In this document: positions 34,540-45,817 of the stretch, one piece after another
Layout: every line of letters starts with the position of its first letter
Position numbering within the stretch: position 1 is the stretch's first letter
Origin: Diatrype stigma
Taxonomy: Eukaryota > Ascomycota > Sordariomycetes > Xylariales > Diatrypaceae
Assembly (NCBI GenBank): GCA_022225965.2
Contig: JAKJXP020000106.1
Location: 1-64,000, forward strand
DNA: 64,000 nucleotides
Direction of reading: 5' to 3'
The notes under the pieces: model-generated
What the model saw: the letters and a program-made list of their open reading frames with translations, nothing else
The model's database searches: none
What the model was told of the DNA's origin: nothing
Position numbers and translations under genes: made by a program

Positions 34540-36808
34540 ATGGCGGACCACCAACTCGACGACGAATCTCGGAGGCTGCTCCAGCTCGGCAGTCTGATAC
34601 AGAGCGCCATTCAAGACTTCGTGGCGTGTAAGAGACAAGAAGTAGTCTCGAAGACAGATCCAGGACGCCGGGGCGGGGAGGAGGGGACACTGCCGTCGAA
34701 GGCGCTCTTAGATGCTCAGAGGACGCTGCTTGCCGCCGCTGGAACGCTCACCGAGCTGGTGAGCGAGCCGCAGAGCCGGCTGGTCGAGGTCGGCGCCCAG
34801 TACTGGGAGTCACGAGCTTTGCACATTGTGGTCGACAAGCGGGTGCCTGACTTGCTTTCTCAAGGCGAGAATGGATCCATGCATATCAAGGCTCTTGGGG
34901 ACAAAATCGGCATTGAACATAGGAAGCTCTGTTAGTTCCCATCCATGGGTTTTTGTTTTTTCTCTTGAGGGGGAACCAGAGTTGGGGGGTTAGGGGGCTT
35001 CGGCTTCCTACATAGAAAAATGACTCTGGAGCTAAGCTGAGCTAAATTTATGATGGAACAAAAGCCGCTGATTGAAATACACGCGCAGCTCGTCTGATGC
35101 GGTGTCTTTGCTCCATCGGTATCTTCTCTGAGGTGGACGAGGACGTGTTCACCAACAACCGAATCTCGGAATCTATCGTGGGGAACGAGCCTTTACGGGC
35201 ATACATTCTTGTTTAGTGAGTACTAGCTAGCTGACCTGATGACTGTTACCCCATGCCCCTTTCTTTCTTTCCAAGTTGCCACGTAACGTGCGAAATAACT
35301 ACGTGCCTAAGCTGACTCCCGGCACACAAAAAGCGCGCTGCAGCCTTACACCTGCTCCGACTACCTGCCACGGTTCCTCAACGATCGCGTCAAGGGTGCG
35401 TCGTACGTCAACGAAGTGACGCCCCTCCAGGCCGTGCTTGGGACGGAGAAGCGCAGCTGGGACTGGATGGAAGAGAAGATCAAGGTCAAGCACTTGAAGG
35501 AGGGGTATCGGAACGGCTCGGATGGAAACGCGAGTTACTATCCCGGTGTATTCGGAGCCGAGCTCCAGAAGGCCCTTGAGAATGCCAGTGGCGATGACGA
35601 CGAACAGCTTGTCGATCGCCCCGAGTATACGATGTTTGGGACCGCCATGATCGGCGGCGGTAGGGTCTACGGACAGGCACAGCTATATGGTGAGTCAGTG
35701 TCAATAGAACTTGAGGGGTGGTGTATAGGGGATGAGACAATGTCTTTTGTACTTCAGCTAACGATAAAGGAGACTTTCCATGGGCGAGCCTCGGTGCCGC
35801 TACTATAGTGGACGTTGGAGGCGGCGTAGGTAAGTTATGTACCGCCCAGTGCCCCTTTCTAAGAAGCTCAAGACTACGAGAGGCTTTGCTCCTGCTTATA
35901 CTTGGAACTTGACCATCCACTTACGCACACACGCAACAGGCGGTTTCAGCCTTCAGCTATCCAAGCTATACCCGGACCTCAATTTCATCATCCAAGACCG
36001 CGCGCCGGTCCTCAAACAGGCCGAGACGGAAATTTGGCCCAGCCAGCACCCGGAGGCGCTTGTGGAGCCGCGGCGCGTGCGCTTCCAACCGCACGACTTC
36101 TTCGAGCCGAACCCCGTCGTGGGCGCCGACGTGTACTGGCTGCGCTACGTCCTGCACGACTGGTCGGACGAGTACTGCATGCGGATCCTGGCGGCGATCA
36201 AGCCGGCCATGGGACCGCGCAGTCGGATCCTTATATGGTAAGCTGAGTTGTATTGAGTTAGATCAGATCAGGTGCAGCAGCACGGAACTTGTTGGTGTGT
36301 GTGCCGTTGGCATCAGCTATCATTCACGCCTGATCCGGCATATAAGACTGGTGCTTTGGAACATACTTACCTGCTGAAGACCTAAGGTTAGATTCGTATG
36401 CTAACTATTTTCTAGTGATCAGGTCATGAACACGACGCGCGGTTGCGAAGAGCTGAAACCCGCGCCTGCGCCCCTGCCGGCCAACTGGGGTTACTATACG
36501 CGATACTCACACCAGCGCGACTTTGTCATGATGTCAACTATCAACGGCGTAAGTTCAGATGCCAGCCTCCCCCCTCGAACCTCTTGGACTTTCGCTTTTC
36601 ATGTCTTTAAAAATCGATCTCATCCTAGCTGGGATTATACCCCGAGTCTCGTATTCAACTACTGACTGGAAGTCTGCAGATTGAACGTAAGCCTACCGAG
36701 CTGAAACATATTATTGAGAGGGCTGGCTTGCAATTGAAGAAGATCTGGGACTGCAGGAGCCAGGTTGGGCTCGTCGAGGTAGTCTTGCCAGGTTCCGAGC
36801 TGGACTGA
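34540..36808 (+). CDS. SAM-dependent O-methyltransferase (fungal OMT family)
   Basis: Seven exons: 34540-34930, 35089-35215, 35334-35689, 35773-35829, 35940-36237, 36416-36548 and 36680-36808; 496 residues. All donors are GTNNG-type (GTTAGT, GTGAGT twice, GTAAGT twice, GTAAGC) and every junction preserves the frame. The N-terminal half is the dimerisation/winged-helix region (IFSEVDEDVFTNNRISESIV, the family's vFxnnriS block). The C-terminal half is the Rossmann methyltransferase: glycine motif DVGGGVGG at 305-312, IIQDRAPVL, FFEPNPVVGADVYWLRYVLH and the HDW motif at 383-385, whose His is the catalytic base in this family. It ends GLVEVVLPG. Relatives methylate hydroxyl groups on polyketides and other secondary metabolites. 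No polyketide synthase or other tailoring gene lies nearby, so the substrate is unknown. Confidence 0.92.
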
Positions 36809-37709
36809 CCGGGATCGCATGTAAAAGGCTATATACTTCTCAGGAACGCGATCTCTCGAAAGTCAACAGTTGATACGAATATCTGCATGCGCATTCAACA
36901 CAGCATGTTGCAGATGTGTTTTTCCATACCACTTAGTTCCTGGCATTTGATGCAGAGAATTCATGTATGACATGTTTCTAGTGTAGTCGATACTGAACCC
37001 CTGACCCAAGAAAGCCACCGCCATACTGTTATTGTATTGCCATCGACCCAAGACCAATAATACGACGTCTCAGGCGGCAGGTATAATGAGTTAAGGTGGG
37101 CGTTTCCCGTATACAATGCATGGTTATTGAGTATTGAGCTCCGGGTGTTATGTAATCGCAATTACCTTCCAGTTGGCGATGAAGGACTAGCCCTGGAAGA
37201 AACCCCTGAAGGAAAGAAAAGGGAGATATCCCTATCGGGAGTTATTCTTTTCTCCGGTGACAGAAATGGCGATAACGGTGGTGTTGATGGTGGACAGGCC
37301 ATCGCGCTGCTGGAGGCCTTCGCCATCACCGTGTTGGCATATCCCGTCCTTCGCGGCCCTGCTCTGGCTTGGGGCCGTCGGGTTGCTGATTCTCGCCGAG
37401 GCTACCGTCACCGTACGGCTAGAGGCGCCGGTCACGGTCCCGACCCGATCCCGATCCCGGCCGTCGATGCTAGCGATATCAGAGTAAGCTTGCCTCTATT
37501 CTGCCAATCATATCAAGAAAACTAGGTAGCTAGCACGAACATAACAACAGAGTCTGCCAAATGACATCGGATGAATATGGATATCTATCAACGATACTTC
37601 TTATTTATGTTTATACATCCATCCTATCTCATCCCATCTCACTCCATCCCTGCTTAGTCCCCCTTTCGCCCCTGACCTGTGTTGACTAAGACTAACAGCA
37701 CCCAAGACC
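36809..37709. other. Intergenic between converging genes
   Basis: 0.9 kb between the methyltransferase stop and the stop of the next minus-strand gene. A plus-strand frame at 37127-37525 has no family features and is not called. Confidence 0.4.
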
Positions 37710-39329
37710 CTACTCAGGACAATCCTCTACATATGCCCCCGGGATCTTCACTTCAGGCCATTTCGCCTTATCTTTATCATCACTATCATCATTATCACAT
37801 TCCTCCCCCCTTTCCGGCCGCCCATTGCCCAAGATACCCAACCCCACCAGGTGCCCCCGCTGCTGCTGCCGCACCTTTTGCGCTCTCTGCGCATTCCTCA
37901 ACATAGAGACGGCAGCGGTAGCGGGGTCGGTGGTAGCAGTAGTGGTGGTAGTTGTAGTGATGGTCTCCCCTCCTGTCGTCAGTTCTGGCCTCATCGTTGA
38001 GTACCCATAGGACTCGTAGCCTATAGTAGTGGTAGAAGTATGAGGAGGAGGGGGAGGGGGAGCAGCCGCTATCACGCTTTGATTCGTCCTCCCGGCATCC
38101 AGTCCGTGGCCGATATCAACATCCGCACCCGCACCCGCACCTGCACCAGTGATCCTCCTACTAGTATCCGGCGAAAATGCTGTGTATACCCTCCCCGACG
38201 TCCTCGCTGTCGTTGGCCGGGGTGGAGGCGGTCCCACGGTAGTTGTATTACTAGTGAACGCTGTTGTAGGCCGGTTGTGAGCATACAATCTATTGCCACT
38301 ACTATTACCACCAGCAGCGCTGCCGCCACCGCCATCAGGGGCGGGGATAGAGATAGGGGCGTACGCGGGGGCGTACACGTCAGCGGGGGCGGGAGGGGCC
38401 GGCGCGAAGACCCGGAGAGGCTGTTGCACGGCGACGTCCGGCCGCGCCGCGTACCGCACGGTCGAGAGACCCGAGCGGCGCTCGCCGCTCGCTATGCTAG
38501 TGCTCGGCATGGGCGGGGGCGGGGGCGGGGGCACATATGTTGGGGGTTTGGGGATATAGTTGTTTCCATTGTTGTGATGGTAGTTGTAGTTATAATGATT
38601 ATAGTTAGGGTTGGGATTGGGGTTAGGGTTAAAGTTGTGATGGTGGGTATGATGATCGAGATTGTGAGGATCATGGCCCGCCTGCTTCTGCTTCTGCTCG
38701 TACCTGTTGTCCGTATTATGCTGCACATTGATATTACCCCTGACGGGCCCGCCTTTCGATAATTTTAGGGGTACTGGCGGCGGCAGCGGTGGCGGCGGCA
38801 CTAATAAGGAAGAGGGTGCATTTTGCGGCGGCGCTGCATAGGCGCTACTAGAGTAACACGAAGTTATATACGTCGGGGCCGGCGGCGCGACGTTGTTGCT
38901 GTTGTTGCCGCTACCAGTTCCATTTTCCTCAGCTACCCGGGCGCTGTAATCCGATTCCGAGACGGGTATCCGGCACGAGACGCCGACCTGCTCAGCGACG
39001 TCGTTCCACTCGCTGCGCCAGCCGCCGGGGTTATACGACGGCTGGGGCGGCGAGGGCGGCGGCAGGTTGTTGCTGCTGTTCTTCTTCATAGTCTGCTGCT
39101 TCGCCCGCTCGATCGACGCGCGCCGCGATATGCTCATGTTCAGCAGGGCCTCCGAGTCCGCCGCGTCCCTATCCCCGCCTGCCGCCGACGCCTCGAGGTC
39201 GTCGGCGAAGGCGCTGATGCGGCACGTGAGGAACGACGGCTTGGAGAAGCCCGCGGTCGCGAAGGGGGCCGGGTGCTTTTTCTCGATGGTAGCGGAGAGG
39301 ATCAGGAACGGGATGCTGTTGGTGGTCAT
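37710..39329 (-). CDS. Hypothetical disordered Pro/Asn/Thr-rich protein
   Basis: A single open frame of 539 residues from a true ATG, with no family recognised. The N-terminus (~90 residues) is the most ordinary in composition, with TCRISAFADDLEAS and an SISRRASIERAKQQTMKK segment that could be a short helix or a kinase site. The rest is dominated by low complexity: poly-Pro runs ([10 protein letters not shown]), NPNPNPN repeats encoded by telomere-like hexamers, HHN-rich stretches, Gly runs and a Thr tract (TTTTTTT). The last 70 residues become normal again: SMLRNAQRAQKVRQQQRGH and WPEVKIPGAYVEDCPE, which suggests a conserved C-terminal motif. Nothing indicates a signal peptide or membrane segment. 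It lies 116 bases downstream of the membrane-protein gene on the same strand. Confidence 0.55.
   Translation of the reverse strand: MTTNSIPFLILSATIEKKHPAPFATAGFSKPSFLTCRISAFADDLEASAAGGDRDAADSEALLNMSISRRASIERAKQQTMKKNSSNNLPPPSPPQPSYNPGGWRSEWNDVAEQVGVSCRIPVSESDYSARVAEENGTGSGNNSNNVAPPAPTYITSCYSSSAYAAPPQNAPSSLLVPPPPLPPPVPLKLSKGGPVRGNINVQHNTDNRYEQKQKQAGHDPHNLDHHTHHHNFNPNPNPNPNYNHYNYNYHHNNGNNYIPKPPTYVPPPPPPPMPSTSIASGERRSGLSTVRYAARPDVAVQQPLRVFAPAPPAPADVYAPAYAPISIPAPDGGGGSAAGGNSSGNRLYAHNRPTTAFTSNTTTVGPPPPRPTTARTSGRVYTAFSPDTSRRITGAGAGAGADVDIGHGLDAGRTNQSVIAAAPPPPPPHTSTTTIGYESYGYSTMRPELTTGGETITTTTTTTATTDPATAAVSMLRNAQRAQKVRQQQRGHLVGLGILGNGRPERGEECDNDDSDDKDKAKWPEVKIPGAYVEDCPE
38590..38635 (-). repeat. Telomere-like TTAGGG-type hexamers in coding sequence
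   Basis: The plus strand reads TTAGGGTTGGGATTGGGG and then TTAGGGTTAAAG, degenerate copies of the fungal telomere unit TTAGGG. They sit inside the open reading frame and encode an Asn-Pro repeat, so they are not a chromosome end. Confidence 0.75.
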
Positions 39330-39445
39330 CGAGGATACATTTTGTCAGTCAGCTTACAACAGGCAACGTTAGGCGGCATAAATTAAATCATAAAGCGCGA
39401 GAACAAAACGAAAAACCATGAATGCGGTACAACACAGCATGACCA

Positions 39446-40372
39446 TCAATGACGGAGGCGAGCAAGAACAAGGAGAAGAAGAGGCAAGGAGGAAAGGGCA
39501 ATAACCCACATAGCACCAATGCAAAACAACAGGTTCAAAACCGGCACGGCCCCGATCCTCCTCCCGTCCGGAGCCCTAGAGATCACGATAGCGGAGGCGA
39601 CCAGCGCCCCGACCCAGACGGCGATGGCGAGGCGCGCGACGAGCAAAGCCGAAGTACGGAGGTAGTTTTCGCCCTCCCCACAGATGTGCGGCGGGAGGCG
39701 GGCTGCTGCCGCTGCCGCCGTCTTCGGCGAGGTGGTGGTGGTGATGGTGGTCGGCAGAGTGCCGGTACCCCCCGTGCTACTAACGCCGCCACCGCTCGTG
39801 CTGCTCCTGTTGCTTTTGTTACCACCACCACTACTGCTATGACTATTACCACCAGCATCACCGCCGCTGCTGCTACCGCAGGTCCTGTCATCCGACGCAG
39901 AGCAGCAGCCGTAAACCCCCCACCGCGCCCCGCGCATATGCAGCGCGATGTACAGTAAGGCCATCGCGGCGGCGAAGAGGACGAGATCGCGCGCGAGGCA
40001 GGCCAGACTGACATCGCCATCGCCATCTCCATTTCCATCTTCGTCTCCGTATTCTGCGATGACCCCTGATTCCCCGCGCCACCGCCGCTGCTGGCGCACG
40101 ATGAGCACGATGGCGAGCGCGATGCCGCCGCTCGACGAGAGGAACAGGCAGACGAGGGCGCCGAGGACGGTGGAGGGGCCAGGGCGCAGCACGGTTGTTA
40201 GGGGCAGCGACAGGCATCGTAGTAGCCGGTTGCGCCGCCGCCGCCTGCGGTCGGAGTGGAGCTGCAGCTGCTGCTCGAGGGAGTTGTAGAGGTGGCGGTG
40301 GTCTGGGTGGTCGTGGCTGTAGTGGATATGCTGGCCCCCGTCACTTTTCTCGCCATTGGTGGCTTGGTCCAT
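39446..40372 (-). CDS. Hypothetical multi-pass membrane protein
   Basis: A single exon of 308 residues from an ATG at 40372. After a His-rich N-terminus and an Arg cluster (DRRRRRRNR) come hydrophobic segments: about residues 66-92 (VLGALVCLFLSS and GIALAIVLIV), 125-145 (LVLFAAAMALLYIAL), 240-265 (LVARLAIAVWVGALVASAIV) and 275-303 (VLNLLFCIGAMWVIAL and LLLLVLARL). The positive Arg cluster before the first segment suggests a cytosolic N-terminus. A ~75-residue Gly/Ser/Thr-rich linker separates the two pairs of membrane segments. No family was recognised. Codon composition and the length of the open frame in a G/C-rich strand support a real gene, but low-complexity content makes this uncertain. 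Confidence 0.5.
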   Translation of the reverse strand: MDQATNGEKSDGGQHIHYSHDHPDHRHLYNSLEQQLQLHSDRRRRRRNRLLRCLSLPLTTVLRPGPSTVLGALVCLFLSSSGGIALAIVLIVRQQRRWRGESGVIAEYGDEDGNGDGDGDVSLACLARDLVLFAAAMALLYIALHMRGARWGVYGCCSASDDRTCGSSSGGDAGGNSHSSSGGGNKSNRSSTSGGGVSSTGGTGTLPTTITTTTSPKTAAAAAARLPPHICGEGENYLRTSALLVARLAIAVWVGALVASAIVISRAPDGRRIGAVPVLNLLFCIGAMWVIALSSLPLLLLVLARLRH

Positions 40373-40781
40373 AGTGGTGATTCTAAGGCCGTATTCGTCG
40401 TGGTAGGGTAGGATAGGTCGAGTTAAGGTAAGTATATATCTGATGCCTTGATATCGTCACGATCGCACCGGCGTATAGCCTACCTATCCATCCACTTTCG
40501 ATTATAGGGACGTCGATCGGGTAGTAGAAGCTACTACGTGTGGGATTGACTAAATACGAAAGAGAGGGGATGTTTAGTTGATCGATCGATCAATGGTGAA
40601 GTATGAGATGCATGCATGCCATGCCCGTGTATAACGAGAGTAAAAGCTACCAGAGTACTAACATTACAGCACCTTGAATAATCAGTAGTTAGCCGTTAAA
40701 CGTGGACAAGAAGCTACCCAAAACACGAAAAGAAGAGGAAAGATTTCACGGCGCGAGATGCAAAGTTAGATGAGGGACGGA
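40373..40781. other. 5' flank of the membrane-protein gene
   Basis: No coding frame recognised. It contains GATCGATCGATC near 40580-40591 and an A/T-rich patch near 40430-40440. Confidence 0.35.
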
Positions 40782-40783
40782 TG

Positions 40784-40863
<80 letters not shown>

Positions 40864-40865
40864 CC
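40782..40865 (+). repeat. (TGCC)21 tetranucleotide microsatellite
   Basis: Twenty-one perfect tandem copies of TGCC over 84 bases, without interruption. It is flanked by unique sequence. In other frames it would encode a Ala-Gly-Arg-Gln repeat, but no gene contains it. Perfect arrays of this length are expected to be highly mutable and make good strain markers. Confidence 0.97.
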
Positions 40866-41692
40866 GTGTGGTAAGAAAATGCGGGCGGCAGTAACATCGC
40901 ATTGATGACGATAGCCATAGCCGGGTCATGGAATGAATGCGTGTTTGAGAAGGAAGTCGTGATGGTCCCATCCTGTCGGTCGACCTGGGGACTGGGGAAT
41001 GGAGCCAGCCTCACACATATATTTTGACTCGCTGCATTGCATGCCATGCTGCTCATGTTCTGCCGTTAGAGTATACTACGAACACCTGTCTCTCTTGACT
41101 TGCGGCCGAGGTATGGCGTCAAGGTTTGAACTATACATGAATACGTAAGTGTATTCAACAAGTCTCGTTGAATTGACATGAATCCATATTGAAGCATCAT
41201 TCAACTGGTACTGTTCATGACGAGTGTAGGACTGGCGAGGCAACGCCTCTCACAGCCGGCCGGGGCCAGGGAGAGGGAATTTCACATTCCAGACAGTAGC
41301 CGAGTGATGTCGTTGCTGGTCGTTGCTGGCCCCCTGAGACAACAGCCTAAAGGAGAAATGTAAACAAGATCGTCGGAAGCTAACCAGTCATATTAGTGAG
41401 CTAACAACTGAGTCACATGTAGGCACATTCGAGAAGGTGGTAGTATTCAAGACAGATGGGGGTATAACGAGTGTATTAAGTAAATTTCTGGCCACTATGC
41501 CAATAAACATATACGCAACGAGGGTGGTGAGAAAGGAACTACTGTCAAGATATAAATACCCACGCACAATACGACTGCCCCATGCAGCAGCAGTCGCAGG
41601 CTTCTCATGGGCCAATCCAGAACGATCCGGTAATGACAGATTTCAAGGAGATCTGAGGATGATTATCCTGGAAACAGAAATAGAAAGTAACC
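40866..41692. other. Intergenic, no gene recognised
   Basis: About 0.8 kb between the tetranucleotide array and the 3' end of the AdoMet decarboxylase gene. It includes the probable 3' UTR of that gene. Confidence 0.4.
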
Positions 41693-43347
41693 TTAGATCT
41701 CCTCTCCGACACGAACCCCGCTCCCACCGGACCACCCCTCGCGCTCGAAGAATCGGAACACCAGCTCATAATCATCGAAATCGTGGACGATCCGATCGAC
41801 GCGCCGGTATCCCTTGATCTTCTCCATGCGCTTGCTACGACCGACGCCCGTCGCTACACCATCCTCGTTTCCAGTCGCCTGGTTTGGCTTGGCCTCGAAG
41901 AGGGTGACACTGAAGCGCCCGGGCTTGAAAATGTCGACCACATGCTCAACGATCTCCGATGTCTCACGCCCGTTCTGGCCACCAGGGACATTGGTTTCGA
42001 ATGAAGCGAATGAGCAAACAGGCTCCGGCGTCACATGAACGGTGAAGTAATGAGTCGATCGCGCATCCCCATCTCCGCCCGGCTTCTGCGGGGCAGGAAC
42101 GATACCATTGGCCGAGAAGCCACAGGGGCTGAAAAGGTACGAATCAATCCGAGAGTCTGGATACTTCGAAGTCGGATACACCTCAGAAAGCCCACACACA
42201 TCCGAGACAACAGTCCCTAGCGCGTGGCCTTCAGTCGTGAAGCCTTCTGGATCCAGGTACTCCGACAGAGGAGTCTGGGAACCGTGGAGATCCGAGTCAC
42301 TTCCATTGTCGAAAACGTCGAACGTCTCATCGGCGACACTGCCCTCGGTGCTTGTAGTCTTGATGGTGACAGTGCTGTCGGCAAGGTCGTCAATACCACT
42401 CACAGCAGCCTCCCGTGGAACCCGAGAATAGGCGGAGAGCCTAGAGTTCGCGACCGCACTCGCGTTCTCCAGGTAAAACTGCTTCGCGTTCTCGGGGTCG
42501 AGATCCGTCATGAGAACCTCGAGGGTTTCGTCGTTACTTTCCAAACCACCATCGAAGCAGGTTGCCCTACCCGTAGGAATCCTCAATCTGCTGGTGCCTG
42601 TTGGTTTCAGCGTATCGGGGGTCTGAGGCGGTGTGAACGGAGACTGAGGCGAGGTGATGTACAGGTACCAGTGGTCACCGTTCATTTTGCCAACCATATA
42701 GGCGCTCCCGCCCTCGAACATATCGTCGAGGTACTTGACCTCCTGCTTCCAGCTGCGATGGGGGCCCTCCTGCTTGTGGGGGAAGAGAAAGTTCTTCCGG
42801 GAGTAAAACACGCGCCAGGGGGTGGCGGCCGCATGGATATCATCGAGCGACCGGGCATTGTGGAAGGGAAAGCCAGCGTGCTCGGCAGCGACTCGCAGGA
42901 GCCTGTGGAGACCAAGGAGTAGGGTAGTGGTCCCGCAAGTCTTCAGAATGAGCTTGTGAGGGAAGACGAACATGCTCGACTCGGAGAGCAGGTAGGCATC
43001 CATATGTTCGGAATCGAGTACAGACAGGATCTTGCAGTTGACCATATCCAGCATACCGACCCAGGCATCGGAGGCAACAGCCTTCAGCCCATTGGGCTTA
43101 GCAGTAGGAGGAAGAGCATCGGGGCCAGGGGCAAACCAAACCTCGAGCAGCTTCTCCGGCCCTGTATCAGCCGTCAGTCAATGCGCAAACAAAAGAGAAG
43201 ATCGGATGAAGCAAAAACAGGAACAAACGTACCTTCAAAGGCATTGGTGGAATCTAGATCTGCAACGACATCATGATTGATAGTCAGATGAGGCGTACCC
43301 TCAGATGGCGAAAATGTATAGTCAGAAGGGATTGCAGGGTTGACCAT
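41693..43347 (-). CDS. SPE2: S-adenosylmethionine decarboxylase proenzyme
   Basis: Two exons, 43347-43233 and 43161-41693, 527 residues. The 71-base intron uses GTACGT and ends in TACAG; the join gives AFEGPEKLLEVWF, the family's first conserved block with substrate-binding Phe and Glu residues. The enzyme makes decarboxylated AdoMet for spermidine synthesis in the cytosol. The self-cleavage site that produces the pyruvoyl cofactor is visible as YLLSESSMFVFPHK, with cleavage expected between Glu99 and Ser100. CGTTTLL with the catalytic Cys follows. Other matches are YSRKNFLFPHKQEGPHRSW, DSYLFSPCGFSANGI and HYFTVHVTPEPVCSFASFE, all canonical. The middle (about 265-320) carries an acidic/Thr-rich insertion common in fungal enzymes. 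The length is normal for fungi. The leader contains a small upstream ORF. Confidence 0.95.
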
Positions 43348-43913
43348 CTCCGTTGGGGACTTGCGCAAAACGCAAAGAATCGAACCGGCGGGAAAAAAGG
43401 GTCGGTCTTTGCGATGGGATACGAGGATCGTTGCTGCAGACGAGAGCTGTGGCTACCGCGGAGCACTGACTGCTGCCCAAACGAACTATGCGGCGTCCGT
43501 TTGAGGAGTAGGCCCACAGGTGGTGGGAGAGATATAGATGCTGGCGAAAGCCAGCAGCAATCGGTGATATGGAGTACTGGAACGTCTCACGTATGGGACG
43601 TTAGGGAGGGCGGAAGCGGAGGGGAAGGTAGGAAACCTTTAACCAGGGAATTGTGTCGTCTCTTGGTAGAGACCTCGGTCTGGCAGAAACCGATACCTGT
43701 GGTGGAGTATCGGACCTAGCAGACGAGGTTATCTGCGAATCTGGTTGATGGTTGGGGTTTGCGGGTGGACTAGGGAAAGTCGAGTCGATATTGGGAGTCT
43801 GATATATTTCGGGAGTCGTGTTATCTGGGCCTATAGCACCGTTGTTAGGCGAGTCCAACAGAAGCTGGGGTGAAATAGAGGCAGGCAGATGGGGCGACTT
43901 GAACTGCGAATAC

Positions 43914-43961
43914 CTACTTTGCTGGCTTGGAGAGGAAGCGGAGCAAGTCTGCCGGGCTCAT
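43914..43961 (-). promoter_or_regulatory. Candidate upstream ORF of the AdoMet decarboxylase gene
   Basis: An ATG at 43961 opens a 15-codon frame reading MSPADLLRFLSKPAK followed by TAG, about 570 bases upstream of the SPE2 start. Its stop overlaps GTAGGTATTC, a plausible intron donor, so part of the leader may be spliced out. AdoMet decarboxylase mRNAs of animals and plants are controlled by polyamine-responsive upstream ORFs with unrelated sequences; a similar role here is only inference, and the transcript start is unknown. Confidence 0.3.
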
Positions 43962-45817
43962 GGAAAACCAGAGAATATAGCTGGTAGTTGAGGTTGTGCC
44001 TAGGTCAATCTTGGGCAATTGACGCTAAGCAGAAGTTATAAACGCTGTGGCTGGAAGGGATTGGTTCGTGTGATCATTGGTGTCTTGAGGTCGTAAAGTT
44101 TTGCGAGGTCGTGAATTGTTGTGAATTTGGGAGGAGGCCAAAGTCTAACAATGTTGTGCTGCGGGTTGAGGAGGAAATTAAAAGTTAAGTCGGTGCAGGT
44201 GTCGTGTGACGTGGTAGCAGTTGATAGCCACTTGGGGCGATGGTTTGGGCCTGGCAGTCGCAGAATTCACACCAAATTAGAATTTTTCCGTGGTATGTAT
44301 ATTCGGATTTGTGGTCTTTGGATCTTCCCCATCCAATGGCGGGGTGTCCTAGGTAGGTAGCTAAATGTTACTACTGTATGTACCTTCTACCTTGCGCGAT
44401 GCCTGGGCTAGACGTCTTGAGCTGAACGTCCTAACTAAAGCCAAAACGTGGTTTGCCCTCCTTGCTGGGCTGACAAGGGGCTTGAGGTTCTAGTCACATG
44501 TAACTTGCGACTTGCAACGAAAACACACCCGACATACAATAGCTGCTGGAGTGGGGGAAAATTGAAGAGCAAGCAGAGCAACCAGAACCCAAGTGAATTG
44601 ACAAGTATTCTCAACCATCAATTATCAATGTGTCTCTAGTACTTGGTCAAGTAGGTAGTCAAGGTTATGTGGAAAGCAGATGAGTCCAACAGACAACCTT
44701 GAACGATATTTGGAGAATCCAACTATCGGACAGTCATGCCGTTTTGTCGGTGAGAGATTTTCGACGTTTTCTCCTGATCGCCCATGTCAGTCAGGCAGGC
44801 TTCTGTGTACCTACAGCATGCAATGCAGGAGCTTGCTTCCATTCTTGATCAATCAAGAAATACGTCGAGACTGCATGCATGAGATCCACATGCCTCTGTC
44901 TGCCCAACCAAGTACTTTCAACTAATGCGCAAAAGCTTCAGTGGAAGCACCTCGAGCCTGCCTGGCTGCCGCTGCAAGGTCTGAGAGGTTCAGTTGTCAT
45001 GTGCTCCGGCGCTGCATCCTGCTGCATCCATCCATCCATGATCTATATATCCTTCCACGCGCGGAATGAAATGGGTGTGGTGCCCGTCGGGTGGGAATCG
45101 CGGCAGGCCAACCAATGTTGGTTGGCTGATCGGCTGATGAACCCGGGGGCTGACTGAATTACCGTATCCTAGCCTAACCTAATATATGTAAATGTCCGCG
45201 GGATATGTCATTTAAGTAAGAAGGGGTAAGCTTGGAGGAGGCGGTAGGCCTGGAGAAAGAGCTGGGGGAACGAACTGATGAGGTCAGGTCACAACGAAGC
45301 ACGCCGGCACTAGTTTTGGAGATGGGATTGGTGTATGCTAAGTAAGTATCATATACTATAACCCCATCGTCACGACATTGGATGTGCTTTGCCAGCCTGC
45401 TTCCAGTAAGCCGTCTATGGGCAATCAGATCCCGATTATCAGCGTAGCATGTTGCATTGGGTGTGATCATCAGCTGCAGGAGCTCATGAATCTCTGTCAA
45501 TAAAACCCCCCAGAGCCAAATCTAGATCATACCCTGATCTTCTTAGCGATGATACGTGATAGGCAACCATCCTGACACCAGACCTCCTCCACCCAATGTA
45601 ACCGGCATGTGGTCGCAGTAACTAGCCCAGACGATATCTACCCCGGAACATCTAGGAGTCTAGGACCAGGGTTCCCTAATTATAGCAACAGGAATTCATC
45701 CAGATAGCTATTCAAGCTTAAAGCTTATGGCAGATAAGGCGACAGTTTTCGCCATGAAGCCCTTCCATGCCTGAGTGTAACCAAACTGGAACGATGTGTA
45801 GATCCAATGATACGGGA
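43962..45817. other. Intergenic, no gene recognised
   Basis: 1.9 kb between the decarboxylase leader and the 3' end of the CFD1 gene. A minus-strand frame at 45174-45500 lacks an ATG and family features. Nothing else supported. Confidence 0.4.

Noticed and set aside
8378..36808. A single secondary-metabolite cluster joining the terpene synthase and the O-methyltransferase.
   Set aside because: They are 25 kb apart with unrelated transporter, housekeeping and hypothetical genes between, and no P450 or synthase links them.
37127..37525. A 132-codon plus-strand frame between the O-methyltransferase and the next gene.
   Set aside because: It starts from a weak context and has no conserved pattern; frames overlap on both strands.
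38590..38635. Chromosome end or telomere signal.
   Set aside because: The hexamers are few, degenerate and inside a long open frame with genes on both sides.
43601..43858. An 85-codon Ser/Pro-rich minus-strand frame upstream of SPE2.
   Set aside because: It begins with TTG; no ATG exon could be joined in frame with the 43961 ATG, because the candidate junctions give a stop. It may be leader or intron sequence.
45174..45500. A 108-codon minus-strand frame downstream of CFD1.
   Set aside because: No ATG at the start and no family features; it probably lies in the 3' flank.
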